From: JANPEF01 sp031413115
Lineage (GTDB): Bacteria > Eisenbacteria > RBG-16-71-46 > DASYSL01
Direction: 5' to 3'
NCBI GenBank assembly: GCA_031413115.1
Contig: JANOEH010000064.1
Location: 1-27,049, forward strand
DNA length: 27,049 nucleotides
In this document: positions 14,799-26,454 of the stretch, one piece after another
How the letters are laid out: each line of letters begins with the position of its first letter
How positions within the stretch are numbered: position 1 is the first letter of the stretch
Program-made: the position numbers and the translations under genes
The notes under the pieces: model-generated
The model's database searches: none
What the model was told of the DNA's origin: nothing
Seen by the model: the letters and a program-made list of their open reading frames with translations, nothing else

Positions 14799-15787
14799 TC
14801 ACGGTCGGCATCCCGGTCTACAACCGGGCGTCGCTGGTCAGGATCGCCGTCGAGTCGGCGCTGCGCCAGCCGCAGTCGGCCGACGAGCTCGAGATCCTGG
14901 TCGTCGACAACGCCTCGACCGACGGCACGTGGGAGGTGCTGAACGGCTACCGCGATCCTCGCTTGCGGCTGGTGCGCAACGACCGCAACCTGGGCCTGTT
15001 CGGCAACTTCAATCGCTGCCTGTTCCTCGCCCGCGGCGAGTCCGTGCTCACCCTCTGCTCCGACGACAGGCTCAGCGACGGCTTCCTCGAGCCGGCGCGG
15101 CGGCTGCTCGAAGCGCGGCCCGACGTGGCGATCGTCAGTTCGCGCGGCCGCGCCACCGACGAGGTCAACGGCACGTCCTTCGCGCTGGGCAACACGCTGC
15201 CCGCCGGGGTGTACGGCCCCGAGGACGCGATCGTTGCCGCCCTGTGGGCCCTGGCGACCTACTTCCACAATCCATTCAACTATCCGTCGGGGCTACTGGT
15301 GCGCACGGCGGTGGCGCAGGCCAAGGGCGGGATGGACGAGGCCCTGGGCTTCGCCTCGGACGTGAAGCTCTACCTGTCGATGCTCGAGGACAACGGCCTC
15401 GCGATCCTCGATCGGCCGGGTTGCGAGGTGCTGGTCCACACCGGGGCGCAGGCGATCAAGTCGTTCGGCGATCCGCGCTGGGTCCGGGAGTTCGTGGCAT
15501 TGTTCGATCCGTACGCGCCGTTGCTGGCCGCGCGCGGCGTCGACGGCTACACACGCGCGCACCTGGGCGGCTACCTGCTGGGGACCACGCTGCGCCGCCG
15601 CGTACGCGGAGAACGCCTGATCGCCGAGAACTTCCATTCCGAGTTCCGCCGCCGCGGATATTCGCTCCTGCCGTCGCTCGCCGCACTGGCCGACAGCGTG
15701 CAGAAACGCGCCCGCCTGCGCCGCGACGGCCCGGTCACGAGCCCGGTGCCGGTGCGCCCGCAGCCGCTTCCGTCGCCCATCTCCTAG
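14795..15787 (+). CDS. family 2 glycosyltransferase
   Basis: 330 residues from the GTG at 14795 (GTGA overlap with the previous gene). GT-A fold marks: VGIPVYNRASL at the start, VVDNASTDGTW (Asp38, Asp43), NLGLFGNFNRCL, and LCSDDRL with the metal-binding acidic pair Asp90/Asp91. No membrane segment, so a cytosolic inverting transferase. It most likely moves the sugar made by the four upstream enzymes to a lipid-linked glycan or another acceptor. It ends in an Arg/Pro-rich tail. The stop TAG overlaps the stop of the convergent gene within CCTAGG. Confidence 0.9.
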   Translation: MITVGIPVYNRASLVRIAVESALRQPQSADELEILVVDNASTDGTWEVLNGYRDPRLRLVRNDRNLGLFGNFNRCLFLARGESVLTLCSDDRLSDGFLEPARRLLEARPDVAIVSSRGRATDEVNGTSFALGNTLPAGVYGPEDAIVAALWALATYFHNPFNYPSGLLVRTAVAQAKGGMDEALGFASDVKLYLSMLEDNGLAILDRPGCEVLVHTGAQAIKSFGDPRWVREFVALFDPYAPLLAARGVDGYTRAHLGGYLLGTTLRRRVRGERLIAENFHSEFRRRGYSLLPSLAALADSVQKRARLRRDGPVTSPVPVRPQPLPSPIS

Positions 15788-16176
15788 GCGGCGCTCACCC
15801 CTGTCTCAACGTCGATCGCGAACGAGCACGTGGCGCACGTGGTGCGCACGTTCTTGCCGAATGGTCCCATCACCTCGAAGGTGCGGGGTTCGACACAACG
15901 CGGGCAGGCGCCCGTCAGTGCCACGATCGAGGCATGCTCGCGCAGGCGACGCAGGGCAAAGATCGGCGCGGCGATGAGGAATCCCGGGACCAGCACGAAG
16001 TGGGCGATGGGCAGGAAGACGCAGACGGCGGCGAGCAGGACGCAGACTCCGGCCACGCGCAAGGCACGTCCGCCGCGTTCGGCGGCGTCGCGGGTGCGAA
16101 CCCGGGCCGTGCCATCCTGCCGGGGCAGGCCGAAGATATGGAGCCGAACCGGGACTTCGTGTTCGATCGAGGCCAT
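15784..16176 (-). CDS. small membrane protein with C-terminal zinc ribbon
   Basis: 130 residues. The middle (about 40-76) is hydrophobic and can form one or two membrane helices. The C-terminal domain has C91-P-R-C94 and C114-A-T-C117, spaced like a four-cysteine zinc ribbon. The ATG at 16176 has GGAGG five bases upstream and lies 32 bases after the MFS stop, so the two genes form an operon. I do not recognise the family. A redox- or metal-sensing cytosolic tail is possible. Confidence 0.7.
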   Translation of the reverse strand: MASIEHEVPVRLHIFGLPRQDGTARVRTRDAAERGGRALRVAGVCVLLAAVCVFLPIAHFVLVPGFLIAAPIFALRRLREHASIVALTGACPRCVEPRTFEVMGPFGKNVRTTCATCSFAIDVETGVSAA

Positions 16177-16208
16177 CGCATCCTCCAGAGGCTCGACCTC
16201 CCCTTCGC

Positions 16209-17447
16209 TCAGGATGCGCCTGCGGCCCCCGCCGGTGCAACCGTCGGCGCCGGTCGCGTCACCCGGGCGGCGAGGAGTGCGCCCGCCACCAGCATTGTCG
16301 AAGCGAGCAGGAACGGCGCGCCGGGCAGGTGAAGATCCGCGCTCTTGCCGATGAAGCGCGCGAACACGGCGGTGAAGATCGGCGGCCCGATCATGCCCGT
16401 GATGCCCACCAGGCTGCCGTTGATGCCCTGCAGGCGGCCCTGCTCGGTCGCGTCCACGCGGCGCGTCATCAGGCTCTGCATCGAGGGGCCGTTGAGGCCG
16501 ATGAGCGCGAACACCGGAATCCCCGCCCAGAACCAGACAGGGCTCGGCGCCAGCCCGTAGACGACCATGCCGAACGCGCCGCACAGGAGCCCCGTGATCA
16601 GCGCGCGGCGCTCGCCGATCGCGCCCACGATCACGCGTACCAGACCGCCCTGCACGATGATGCTGCACACGCCGACGGCCCCCAGCGTCAGGCCAACCGT
16701 CGTCGTCGTCCAGCCGTAGCGATAGCCGGTGTAGAGCACGAACACGGTGTTCAGCACCTGGTGCGCGAGCCAGTAGAGGAAACTCACGCCGACCAGCCCG
16801 GTGAGCCCGGGTCGGGCCCGCAACAGCCCGAGGGCGCTGAACGGATTCGCCCGAGCGAGCGACACCGGGGCACGTCGCTCGGCCGGCAGCGACTCGGGCA
16901 ACACGAACAGGCCGTACGCCGCATTCGCCAACGTCAGCCCACCGGCGACCCAGAACGGCAGGCGGATGTCGATGCCGCCGAGGACGCCGCCCAGCGCCGG
17001 CCCCAGCACGAAGCCCAGGCCCCACGCCGCGCCGATGCGCCCGAACGCGGCCGCGCGATGCTCGGGCGCCGTGATATCGGCGACGTAGGCCGCAGCCGTC
17101 GTCCAGCTTGCGCCGCAGATCCCCGACAGCACGCGTCCGACGAACAGCCAGGCGAGGTTCGGCGCCAGCGCCATGAGCACGTAGTCGAAAGCCAGCCCGA
17201 AGTTCGAGAGCAGGATCACCGGCCGCCGGCCGAAGCGATCGGACAGAGACCCGAGCAGCGGCGAGCAGACGAACGACATCAGCGCCCACACGCTGGCGAA
17301 CAGGCCGTAGATGCCGGCTGCCCGCGCGGTGTCGCCGGCGACGAACGCCTCGATCAGCCTGGGCAGCACCGGGATGACGATGCCCAGGGCGAGCACGTCG
17401 AGCACGACCGTGATGAAGATGAAGGCCAGCGACGGGGTGCGCTTCAC
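16209..17447 (-). CDS. MFS transporter, TetA-like drug:proton antiporter family
   Basis: 412 residues with about twelve membrane segments. Motif A, GSLSDRFGRR, at 66-75 (Asp70) and the fifth-helix motif-C-like GLGFVLGPALGG mark a proton-coupled exporter of the TetA/multidrug group; FITVVLDVLALGIVIPVLP is the typical first helix. The start is the GTG at 17447. An ATG at 17461 opens a five-residue frame whose TGA overlaps this GTG as GTGA, and that ATG has GGAGAG ten bases upstream, so start by re-initiation is possible. Substrate unknown; resistance should not be assumed. Confidence 0.88.
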   Translation of the reverse strand: MKRTPSLAFIFITVVLDVLALGIVIPVLPRLIEAFVAGDTARAAGIYGLFASVWALMSFVCSPLLGSLSDRFGRRPVILLSNFGLAFDYVLMALAPNLAWLFVGRVLSGICGASWTTAAAYVADITAPEHRAAAFGRIGAAWGLGFVLGPALGGVLGGIDIRLPFWVAGGLTLANAAYGLFVLPESLPAERRAPVSLARANPFSALGLLRARPGLTGLVGVSFLYWLAHQVLNTVFVLYTGYRYGWTTTTVGLTLGAVGVCSIIVQGGLVRVIVGAIGERRALITGLLCGAFGMVVYGLAPSPVWFWAGIPVFALIGLNGPSMQSLMTRRVDATEQGRLQGINGSLVGITGMIGPPIFTAVFARFIGKSADLHLPGAPFLLASTMLVAGALLAARVTRPAPTVAPAGAAGAS

Positions 17448-17461
17448 GAAACGACGGGCAT
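17444..17461 (-). promoter_or_regulatory. five-residue leader ORF overlapping the MFS start
   Basis: ATG at 17461, then Pro-Val-Val-Ser and TGA at 17446-17444. GGAGAG precedes the ATG at ribosome-binding-site distance, whereas the MFS GTG has only this leader before it. It has the same arrangement as the leader before rfbF. Translation is not proven. Confidence 0.3.
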
Positions 17462-17516
17462 GGTGGCGGTTCTCTCCGGGTCGATCGAGGGGTGGCGCGC
17501 ATCGTACCGGAAACGA

Positions 17517-17548
17517 CGCCGCCCCGGGGATCGCTCCCCGGGGCGGCG
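17517..17548 (-). terminator. strong hairpin terminator after the subtilase gene
   Basis: A perfect 14-bp GC-rich stem, CGCCGCCCCGGGGA (17517-17530) with TCCCCGGGGCGGCG (17535-17548), loop TCGC. It begins 20 bases after the subtilase stop and precedes the MFS gene. Only a weak T tract follows (TCGTTTCC on the minus strand). Confidence 0.75.
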
Positions 17549-17568
17549 CGCATTCCTGCGAATCGCGA

Positions 17569-23214
<5,646 letters not shown>

Positions 23215-23455
23215 CGGGCACACCCTCCACGGCTGGGGGATCGGCGACACGCGCATGCGCGGGCACGGCAGCGAGGGTCGCCGGGCAAGGAGCAGGGCGA
23301 CACACGGCGAAACGATGTGGGGACCTTCGAATCGGGGCGGCAAAAATGGTCTTCGGATGTGTGTGCAGCGCTCGGATGCCGTCCGGATTCGGATGACCCG
23401 GGGGGCACCCGGACAAAACAGGTTAGGCCCATGTCAGGCGAGGGTCAATCGCCAA
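23215..23455 (-). other. subtilase promoter and long 5' leader
   Basis: 241 bases between the inverted-repeat element and the subtilase ATG. It holds the candidate promoter and a leader of roughly 198 bases ending in the ribosome binding site GGAGGG. An in-frame upstream ATG at 23343 exists but has no signal-peptide character. I see no known riboswitch fold. Confidence 0.45.
23419..23447 (-). promoter_or_regulatory. candidate promoter of the subtilase gene
   Basis: Read on the minus strand: TTGACC at 23447-23442, 17-base spacer, TAACCT at 23424-23419. Transcription would begin near 23412, leaving a leader of about 198 bases before the ATG at 23214. The -35 lies nine bases from the edge of the inverted-repeat element. 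Confidence 0.45.
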
Positions 23456-23595
23456 TGGTTGTGCCCACAAGATTCGGTCCGGGCCGCGGAACCCCGATTT
23501 CGGCCCGCAGCCCCACCGAATTTCAACAAGTTAGACCGCTTCGCCGCCGCTTTCGGCCGGGTTTGGGGCCCGGACCGAATTTCGTGGGCACAACC
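23456..23595. mobile_element. 140-bp MITE-like element with 29-bp terminal inverted repeats
   Basis: The left arm at 23456-23484 begins GGTTGTGCCCAC and the right arm at 23567-23595 ends GTGGGCACAACC. The arms are reverse complements over 29 bases with two mismatches. The 82 bases between have no convincing gene; weaker pairing continues just inside the arms. The outermost ten bases equal the proposed IS end at 1106-1115. No target duplication is visible (left flank TCGCCAAT, right flank TACGCGCT). The right end shares its last base with the sodB stop codon, so the element, or the RNA hairpin it forms, also lies where a sodB terminator would be expected. Confidence 0.6.
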
Positions 23596-24224
23596 TACGC
23601 GCTTGCGCCCACCAGCTTGAGATCGACCTTCCGGGCCTGGTCGAAGCGGGCCGCGATGTCGGTCCAGTTCCACAGGCTCCAGGTCGCCTCGAAGAAGTCG
23701 GTCTTGCGGTTCTCGTACTGCAGGTACCAGGCGTGCTCCCACGCATCGAGCACCATGATCGGGATGCCGGCCTGCGTGATGTTCGACTGGTGGTCGTAGA
23801 TCTGCACGGTGATCAGGCGGCCGAGCAGCGGCTCCCACACCAGCGCGCCCCAGCCCGAGCCCATCACGGTCGACGCGGCGGCGTTCATCTGCTTCTTGAA
23901 GATCGCGAACGATCCGAAGTCGCGCTTGATCTGCTCGGCCAGCGCGCCGGTCGGCTCGGGCTCGGCCTTGCCCGTGAGATTTTGCCAGAAGATCGTGTGG
24001 AGCACGTGGCCGGAGACGTTGAAGGCCAATCCGCGCTCGAGCGCCGGGATCGTCGCGAAGTCCTCCTTCGCGCGGGACTCCTCGAGCCGGTCGAGCAGGC
24101 CGTTCGCGTTCGTGACGTACGCGCCGTGATGCTTGTCATGGTGCAGCTCCATGATGCGGGCCGAGATGTGCGGCTCGAGCGCCGCGACGTCGAACGGCAG
24201 CGGCGGAAGAACGTATTTCGCCAT
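23595..24224 (-). CDS. sod: superoxide dismutase, Fe/Mn family
   Basis: 209 residues, standard length. Converts superoxide to oxygen and hydrogen peroxide. The four metal ligands are in place: His28 (MELHHDKHH), His76 (HVLHTIFW), Asp160 and His164 (LDAWEHAWYL). Gly72 and the Gln of YDHQ sit where manganese enzymes carry their diagnostic Gly and Gln, so a manganese or cambialistic enzyme is favoured; that reading is by hand alignment. No signal peptide, hence cytosolic. The ATG at 24224 has AGGAGA seven bases upstream. It lies 49 bases after the deacetylase-family gene, and its stop touches the inverted-repeat element. Confidence 0.95.
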   Translation of the reverse strand: MAKYVLPPLPFDVAALEPHISARIMELHHDKHHGAYVTNANGLLDRLEESRAKEDFATIPALERGLAFNVSGHVLHTIFWQNLTGKAEPEPTGALAEQIKRDFGSFAIFKKQMNAAASTVMGSGWGALVWEPLLGRLITVQIYDHQSNITQAGIPIMVLDAWEHAWYLQYENRKTDFFEATWSLWNWTDIAARFDQARKVDLKLVGASA

Positions 24225-24270
24225 GGGTGGTTCTCCTGGGTTCGGGGCTCGTCGGGTCGTGGAGGTCCGC

Positions 24271-24279
24271 AGTCTAGCA
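24271..24279 (-). promoter_or_regulatory. candidate extended -10 promoter for the superoxide dismutase gene
   Basis: On the minus strand TGCTAGACT, an extended -10 (TGn plus TAGACT at 24276-24271), overlaps the stop codon of the upstream gene. The -35 region (GCGACC, 17 bases further up) is weak. It would allow sod to be transcribed apart from the CHRD/deacetylase operon, with a leader of about 40 bases. Confidence 0.35.
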
Positions 24280-25206
24280 CGCGGGCGGGCGCCGGTCGCG
24301 GGCCGCCCGGGCGGCCCGGAACACGTGCGCGTGCGCGGCAACCGTCGATTCGAGCGGCCGCCCGTAGCCCCCGCCCAGCGTGACGACGACCGGCAGGCCG
24401 CGCGCCTCGCAGGCGGCGAAGACGCGCTCGTCCCGGGCGGCGAGCCCGTCGTGGGTGAGGCGCAGCCGCCCCAGGCGGTCGTGCTCGTGCGCGTCGACGC
24501 CGGCCTGGTACAGGACAAAGTCGGGGCGGTGCCCGTCGAGCGCCGGCACGAGGTGCGCATCGAGCCGGGCGAGGAACGTGGCGTCGTCCGTCCCGTCCTC
24601 GAGCTCGACGTCGAGCGAGCTCCGTTCCTTGCGCAGCGGGTAGTTCGTCCGGGCGTGCATCGAAAACGTGAACACGGTCGGGTCCGCCGCGAACATCGCG
24701 GCCGTCCCGTTCCCCTGGTGGACGTCGAGGTCGACGATGAACGGCCGCGCCGCGCGTCCCTCGGCGCGCAGCCGCGCGATCGCCACCGCGTGATCGTTGA
24801 ACAGGCAGTAGCCCTCGCCCCGGTCGGCGAACGCGTGGTGCGTCCCGCCGGCCAGGTTCCCGGCCACGCCGTGCTCGAGCGCCGCAAACGCCGCCCGGAC
24901 GGTGCCGTACGTCGCGGCCCGCGCCCGGGCGACCAGCGCGGGCGACCAGGGCAGGCCCAGGCGCCGCACCTCGTCGACGGTCAGCCCGCCCGTGATCGCG
25001 CGCTCGACGTACGCCGGATCGTGCGCCGCGACCAGCCACTCGATCGGCGCCGGCTCGGAGAGCGTGACTTCCGCGGGAACGACGACGCCCTCCGCGAGCA
25101 GACGCTCGCGAAGGGCGCGGTACTTTTCCATCGGAAACGGATGCCCCGGGGGAAGCGGCACCTCGTACGCGTCGCTCGCCCAGAGGCGAAGCGGCCGTTC
25201 GGTCAG
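24274..25206 (-). CDS. histone deacetylase / acetoin-utilisation family amidohydrolase
   Basis: 310 residues from a proposed CTG start at 25206, which overlaps the CHRD stop as CTGA and gives a normal family N-terminus (TERPLRLWASDAYEVPLPPGHPFP). The alternative is the GTG at 25245, which would overlap the CHRD gene by 43 bases. Catalytic features of the zinc deacetylase fold: tandem His123-His124 (GGTHHAF), metal ligands Asp161 and His163 (DLDVHQGNG) and Asp238 (AGVDAHEHD), and the transition-state Tyr281 (GGGY). Bacterial members act on acetylated proteins, polyamines or small amides. GEGYCLFNDHAVA is the usual family signature. Substrate unknown. Confidence 0.9.
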   Translation of the reverse strand: MTERPLRLWASDAYEVPLPPGHPFPMEKYRALRERLLAEGVVVPAEVTLSEPAPIEWLVAAHDPAYVERAITGGLTVDEVRRLGLPWSPALVARARAATYGTVRAAFAALEHGVAGNLAGGTHHAFADRGEGYCLFNDHAVAIARLRAEGRAARPFIVDLDVHQGNGTAAMFAADPTVFTFSMHARTNYPLRKERSSLDVELEDGTDDATFLARLDAHLVPALDGHRPDFVLYQAGVDAHEHDRLGRLRLTHDGLAARDERVFAACEARGLPVVVTLGGGYGRPLESTVAAHAHVFRAARAARDRRPPAC

Positions 25207-25679
25207 CGCGAACCCGAACTGTAGATCGACTTCAGGCGGCCCCACGAGGACGGCTGCACCGGCGTCGCCGCGGTGATCTGCCCGCGGATCTCGCCACCCG
25301 GATACGTCGTGGTGTGGATGTTCACGTAGAGCAGGCCGTTCTTGAGGCTGATGACATCGCCGGCCGGGATCGCCCACACGAGATTCACCGGCGAGCCGAG
25401 ACCGAGGCCGAAGCGCACGCCGGCGTTGACGCCGGGAGCGGCCGGACCGTGAATGTGCGCCGCGGTCTGCGCGGAGCCGAGACCGGAGAACGAGACGCTG
25501 ACCGACAGCGAGGTCTCGGCGTCGTTCAGCGTGAACGAGCCGGTGCCGCTGCCCGTCGACGGAGTCGGCACCTGGGCGCCATTGATGGTGGCCGCGAACT
25601 GGAGCGCCGCCGAAGCCGGAGGCGGAGCAAGCGCGAGGGTCAGCGCGATCGCCGCAGTGAACAGAAGACGCAAGCGCAT
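25203..25679 (-). CDS. secreted CHRD-domain protein
   Basis: 158 residues. The signal peptide (MRLRLLFTAAIALTLALAPP and onward) ends around residue 24-25. The rest is one CHRD domain: FAATINGAQVPTPSTGSGTG, AAHIHGPA, and the closing LYVNIHTTTYPGGEIRGQI, which are the diagnostic motifs. CHRD proteins occur in many environmental bacteria with no fixed function. The ATG at 25679 has AAGGAG eight bases upstream. First gene of the operon with the deacetylase-family gene. Confidence 0.92.
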   Translation of the reverse strand: MRLRLLFTAAIALTLALAPPPASAALQFAATINGAQVPTPSTGSGTGSFTLNDAETSLSVSVSFSGLGSAQTAAHIHGPAAPGVNAGVRFGLGLGSPVNLVWAIPAGDVISLKNGLLYVNIHTTTYPGGEIRGQITAATPVQPSSWGRLKSIYSSGSR

Positions 25680-25794
25680 GGGGAGGGCTCCTTATGGGCA
25701 AAGACACGACTGGGGATGTGAAGCCGTGCGAAGCGACGCGACCGGCCAGGCGATTCCGGGCCATCGGATCGGACATCCGCGATTCGGCCCGAGA

Positions 25795-25823
25795 ACCGTA
25801 GCCCCGGGCGGGGCATTTGTCAA
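25795..25823 (-). promoter_or_regulatory. sigma70-type promoter of the CHRD operon
   Basis: Minus strand: consensus TTGACA at 25823-25818, 17-base spacer, TACGGT at 25800-25795. Predicted start near 25788 and a leader of about 110 bases to the ATG at 25679. Confidence 0.5.
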
Positions 25824-25927
25824 AACTCCCGTCGCGGGCCCGACCCCAATTGGACTTGCCCCCCCGGGGGGGCTGTCGATGATTCGGCCGGCTTCGGTGT
25901 TCTGCCGACGCGCAACGCCCGATCGTG

Positions 25928-25948
25928 CGCCAGGACAACAACCTGGCG
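25928..25948 (-). terminator. possible terminator hairpin behind the PiT operon
   Basis: A 7-bp stem, CGCCAGG (25928-25934) and CCTGGCG (25942-25948), with a 7-base loop; a G-T and a T-A pair can extend it to nine. Lies 44 bases downstream of the last gene of the operon. Lack of a T run makes this uncertain. Confidence 0.35.
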
Positions 25949-25991
25949 TATTCCGGGTTGGGGGGCGATCGCGCCGCCCCCTTCGCGCGTT

Positions 25992-26444
25992 TCAGCGCGG
26001 CGGGGACGCCGCGTACGCGGGATAGAGCGCGGCGAGCTTCGCCTCGAGCACCTCGAGGTCCTTGCGCGCCGCGTTCGGGTCGACGTCGAGCGCGTTCTCG
26101 ATGAGCGCCGCGCGGTCGACCAGTTGCTTCACCTCGGCAGCCTCCTGCGCGCGCTCGACCGGGACCCGCTCGGCCAGGCCCAGCAGCTGGGCCCGCACGT
26201 CCCCCGCCGCCATCTTCGCGCCCGGCAGGTCCATCACGGTCAGCGCGTAGCGCGCCTCGACCGCGCGGGCGCGCGCCTGCGTCGCGACGCCGATGCGGAC
26301 CGCCTCGTCGCGCGCCGCCTGGACCTTCCGCATCTCGGGCTGGAACATGCCGAAGTACAGAGCGAGCGCCCCGCCGACGAACACCAGGTCGAGCGCGACG
26401 AACGCGAGGATCGCTTTCTTCGCCTGGTCCTTGAATCCGTTCAT
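25992..26444 (-). CDS. single-pass membrane protein with coiled-coil domain, unknown function
   Basis: 150 residues. A basic start (MNGFKDQAKK) precedes one membrane helix at about 11-33, and the rest is Ala/Glu/Arg/Leu-rich with long heptad-like helices, so probably an extracytoplasmic coiled coil. No family recognised. The ATG at 26444 is ten bases after the PiT stop, with a GAGGGG stretch overlapping that stop, so it is likely translated together with the transporter. A structural or regulatory partner of the transporter is a guess from position only. Confidence 0.7.
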   Translation of the reverse strand: MNGFKDQAKKAILAFVALDLVFVGGALALYFGMFQPEMRKVQAARDEAVRIGVATQARARAVEARYALTVMDLPGAKMAAGDVRAQLLGLAERVPVERAQEAAEVKQLVDRAALIENALDVDPNAARKDLEVLEAKLAALYPAYAASPPR

Positions 26445-26454
26445 GCGCGGCCCC

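Larger units (their letters stand above)
25680..25991. other. intergenic region, promoter and inverted repeats
   Basis: 312 bases without a gene. From left to right it holds the CHRD ribosome binding site and leader, the promoter above, a 16-base palindrome of C7G7 flanked by G and C at 25858-25873, and a hairpin CGCCAGG (25928-25934) / CCTGGCG (25942-25948). The hairpin lies 44 bases beyond the stop of the gene at 25992 and may end that transcript, though no T run follows. Confidence 0.5.

Noticed and set aside
16209..17447. Tetracycline resistance gene
   Set aside because: It has only general features of the TetA-like MFS group. No regulator or substrate-specific motif supports a resistance call.
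23456..23595. Integron attC site
   Set aside because: The paired ends superficially recall attC, but the outer ends read GTTGTGC at the left and GCACAAC at the right, which is the reverse orientation and not the GTTRRRY/RYYYAAC consensus; there is no integrase or cassette array.
24274..25206. acuC (acetoin utilisation) or acetylpolyamine amidohydrolase by name
   Set aside because: The deacetylase fold is clear, but no acuA/acuB or polyamine genes are adjacent and residues that decide substrate cannot be judged by eye.
25858..25873. C7G7 palindrome as a regulatory operator
   Set aside because: Low-complexity GC-run palindromes are expected at this base composition; no second copy or conserved spacing to a promoter was seen.
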